Shown: piece by piece, positions 62,634 to 64,000 of the stretch
Layout: each line of letters begins with the position of its first letter
How positions within the stretch are numbered: the stretch's first letter is position 1
Source: Rothia endophytica
GTDB taxonomy: Bacteria; Actinomycetota; Actinomycetes; Actinomycetales; Micrococcaceae
Assembly: GCF_928381505.1 (NCBI RefSeq)
Contig: NZ_CAKMSJ010000004.1
Span: 248,001 to 312,000, forward strand
Length of the DNA stretch: 64,000 nucleotides
Direction: 5' to 3'
The notes under the pieces: generated by a model
What the model was told of the DNA's origin: nothing
The model's database searches: none
The model's input: only the letters and a program-made list of their open reading frames with translations
Made by a program: the position numbers and the translations under genes

Positions 62634-62805
62634 CTCGTGGCTTCCTGTGAAGTTCATTCCAAAATCACTTTTACTCTTGTGTTGGGACTTAAGGAGCGTG
62701 AAACTTTAACAGTCACTCTGCTTAGAGGTTCTTGTTGGTTATTTCCGAACCAATAACTAATGTTGATCTTAAGGATCATCCCAGCTATTACTAGGAGCTA
62801 CGGCA

Positions 62806-63279
62806 ATGCGGCTTACCGCTTTTTCAGACGTCTCATTGCGCGTCCTTATGCTTCTTTCTGGTCTTGACGGGCAGAAAGTCTCCACGCAGACTATAGCTGA
62901 GGGTGTGGGGACTCCCTATAACCATGTAGCAAAATCGGTGGCTTTCTTAGTGAATATGGGTCTCCTGGAATCAACCCGTGGGCGCACCGGCGGGGTGCTT
63001 TTGTCGAACGCTGGGCGAGCGGCAACCATCGGGCAGGTGCTACGTGCCACCGAGGGAGATGTTGCGATGGTTGAGTGTGAGGGTGGGTCTACGGACTGCC
63101 CTATGCGCCATGCTTGCTCGCTAAAGGGCATTCTTGCCAATGCGCGCGAAGAGTTCTTCAAAATGCTCGACCCGGTGGTCATTTCGCAGTTGCCTAGCGA
63201 GAAGCAAATGGGGCCTGTCTTTGTGGAATTGGGCCTGGGGCCGCTTGGTGGAGCAAGAAAATTCCCCACAGCTGCATAG
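62806..63279 (+). CDS. nsrR: Rrf2-family nitric-oxide-sensing repressor NsrR
   Basis: A 157-residue iron-sulfur regulator. The winged helix (KVSTQTIAEGVGTPYNHVAKSVAFLVNMGLLESTRGRTGGV) is followed by the three cluster cysteines in VECEGGSTDCPMRHACSLKG. NO attack on the [4Fe-4S] cluster releases DNA. AGGAGC precedes the ATG. It lies upstream of hmp, its classic target, with a terminator between. Confidence 0.9.
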   Translation: MRLTAFSDVSLRVLMLLSGLDGQKVSTQTIAEGVGTPYNHVAKSVAFLVNMGLLESTRGRTGGVLLSNAGRAATIGQVLRATEGDVAMVECEGGSTDCPMRHACSLKGILANAREEFFKMLDPVVISQLPSEKQMGPVFVELGLGPLGGARKFPTAA

Positions 63280-63297
63280 CTCTGACCTGAGAAAACA

Positions 63298-63337
63298 AAA
63301 CTGCTGACACGGTAATGTGTTGGCAGTTTCTTTTTCT
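63298..63337 (+). terminator. Terminator between nsrR and hmp
   Basis: AAACTGC-TG-ACAC pairs with GTGT-TG-GCAGTTT, followed by CTTTTT. It separates the two transcripts, so hmp has its own promoter. Confidence 0.8.
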
Positions 63338-63349
63338 CCTTTATTTCGT

Positions 63350-63365
63350 ATTTAGTATGCTAAAT
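63350..63365. promoter_or_regulatory. Palindrome in the hmp promoter, likely NsrR site
   Basis: ATTTAG-TATG-CTAAAT, a perfect six-base inverted repeat 42 bases before the hmp start. Position and AT-rich symmetry fit an NsrR operator. Confidence 0.55.
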
Positions 63366-63406
63366 TAAGAGAGGTTTAGAAACACCCTGTCACTAAGGAG
63401 ATGGAT

Positions 63407-64000
63407 ATGCTGTCCGAGAAGTCCCGCCCCGTCATCGAGGCAACCCTGCCTGTTATTGCAGAACGCATTAATGACATCACCCCTGATTTTTACCAGCGCA
63501 TGTTTGCTGCACGCCCTGACCTCATGGACGGCATGTTCTCACGCTCATCCCAGCTAGAAGGCACCCAGCCCAAGGCGCTGGCGGGCTCTATTGCGGTCTT
63601 TGCCTCCTACATCCTGGCCAACCCCGGCAAGTACCCAGATGAGGTGCTCTCTCGCGTTGCTCACAAGCACGCAGCTCTGGGTCTGCGTGAAGAAGAGTAC
63701 CCCACTGTTTACAAGTACCTTTTTGAGGCAATCGCAGCTAACCTGGGCGACATCCTGACCCCCGAAATTGCTGAAGCTTGGACCGAGGTCTACTGGCTGA
63801 TGGCAGACGCCCTGATCAAGCTCGAAAAGGGCCTTTACGCTGTCCAGGCTAATGACGCTATGTTCGCGCCTTTCGCTATTGTGAGCCGCGAAGAGACCGG
63901 TGAGAATGTCGTTGTTCTGACCCTTGAACCTGCTAACGCTATTGCCATGACCGACGCCGTAGCTGGCCAGTACGTTTCGATCATCACCAAGGCCAAGGAT
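63407..64000 (+). CDS. hmp: Flavohemoglobin (nitric oxide dioxygenase), 5' part
   Basis: 198 codons to the window edge. The globin domain (MLSEKSRPVIEATLPVIAERINDITPDFYQRMF) carries the proximal His in VAHKHAALGL. EAWTEVYWLMADALIKLEKGLY ends it, and the FAD/NADPH reductase domain begins (FAIVSREETGENVVVLTLEP). ATG 63407 has AAGGAG at six bases; ATG 63401 overlaps it. Converts NO to nitrate. The C-terminal half lies outside. Confidence 0.95.
   Translation, partial: MLSEKSRPVIEATLPVIAERINDITPDFYQRMFAARPDLMDGMFSRSSQLEGTQPKALAGSIAVFASYILANPGKYPDEVLSRVAHKHAALGLREEEYPTVYKYLFEAIAANLGDILTPEIAEAWTEVYWLMADALIKLEKGLYAVQANDAMFAPFAIVSREETGENVVVLTLEPANAIAMTDAVAGQYVSIITKAKD

Overview
The window looks like chromosomal DNA of a Micrococcaceae-type actinobacterium. 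Rothia or a close relative is my inference, from GTP-dependent pckG, the ohrR/ohr, nsrR/hmp and tgt sets, and a zinc-independent L36 paralogue behind Zur-like boxes. No 16S or marker gene is present to prove it. The outer parts (1-17 kb, 41.3-45 kb and 52.2-64 kb) are ordinary housekeeping DNA. The middle is a stack of mobile DNA.

Layout. 1-5.6 kb: a frameshifted secreted protein, two paralogous amino-acid permeases, then a Zur-type zinc-starvation unit (P-loop-less CobW-like protein plus cysteine-free L36). 5.6-17 kb: thioesterase, HAD phosphatase, SRPBCC protein, tgt, a membrane protein, ohrR/ohr, a SulP transporter, a GH76-like hydrolase, an MFS exporter, an RluA-type synthase, and the 3' two-thirds of pepT. 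17.2-41.3 kb: a 24 kb accessory block that splits pepT exactly at its metal-ligand Asp-Asp. From left to right it holds a Tn554-like element (tnpC/B/A plus a TipA-like regulator and a DUF2268-type metalloprotease) with 17-bp inverted ends; a cmtR-cadA cadmium/lead module; a copper-resistance island (DUF305, copB, copZ, copS, copR, cueP, multicopper oxidase, tlpA/ccdA remnants) whose gene order and CopR box match Corynebacterium; an IS6-family element whose transposase gene is split by an IS256-family composite transposon with a clean 8-bp target duplication; and an RHS-repeat fragment fused in frame to the 5' third of pepT. 41.8-45 kb: nei-type glycosylase and an ABC exporter pair. 45.2-52.2 kb: a second insertion, bracketed by a 437-bp direct repeat of host DNA, carrying a decapitated MobF relaxase/helicase, a small conserved gene, a double-MerR regulator and a 1189-residue SIR2-domain protein that is a strong anti-phage candidate. 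52.4-64 kb: the giant helicase lhr, a RutE-like nitroreductase, a lipoprotein, a ferredoxin, tRNA-Arg, pckG, nsrR and the start of hmp.

How it works together. The block adds metal handling: CmtR should sense Cd/Pb and derepress CadA. CopS/CopR should sense extracytoplasmic copper and act through the box between copR and cueP. CopZ/CopB export copper, and CueP, DUF305 and the oxidase detoxify it outside. The oxidase has an in-frame stop between its signal peptide and catalytic domain, so that arm may be dead. The SIR2 protein is the best candidate for a poorly described system. It is an NADase-type sensor/effector, preceded by a possible small leader ORF and bounded by about 34-bp imperfect direct repeats.

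All calls are from reading the sequence; no database search was run.
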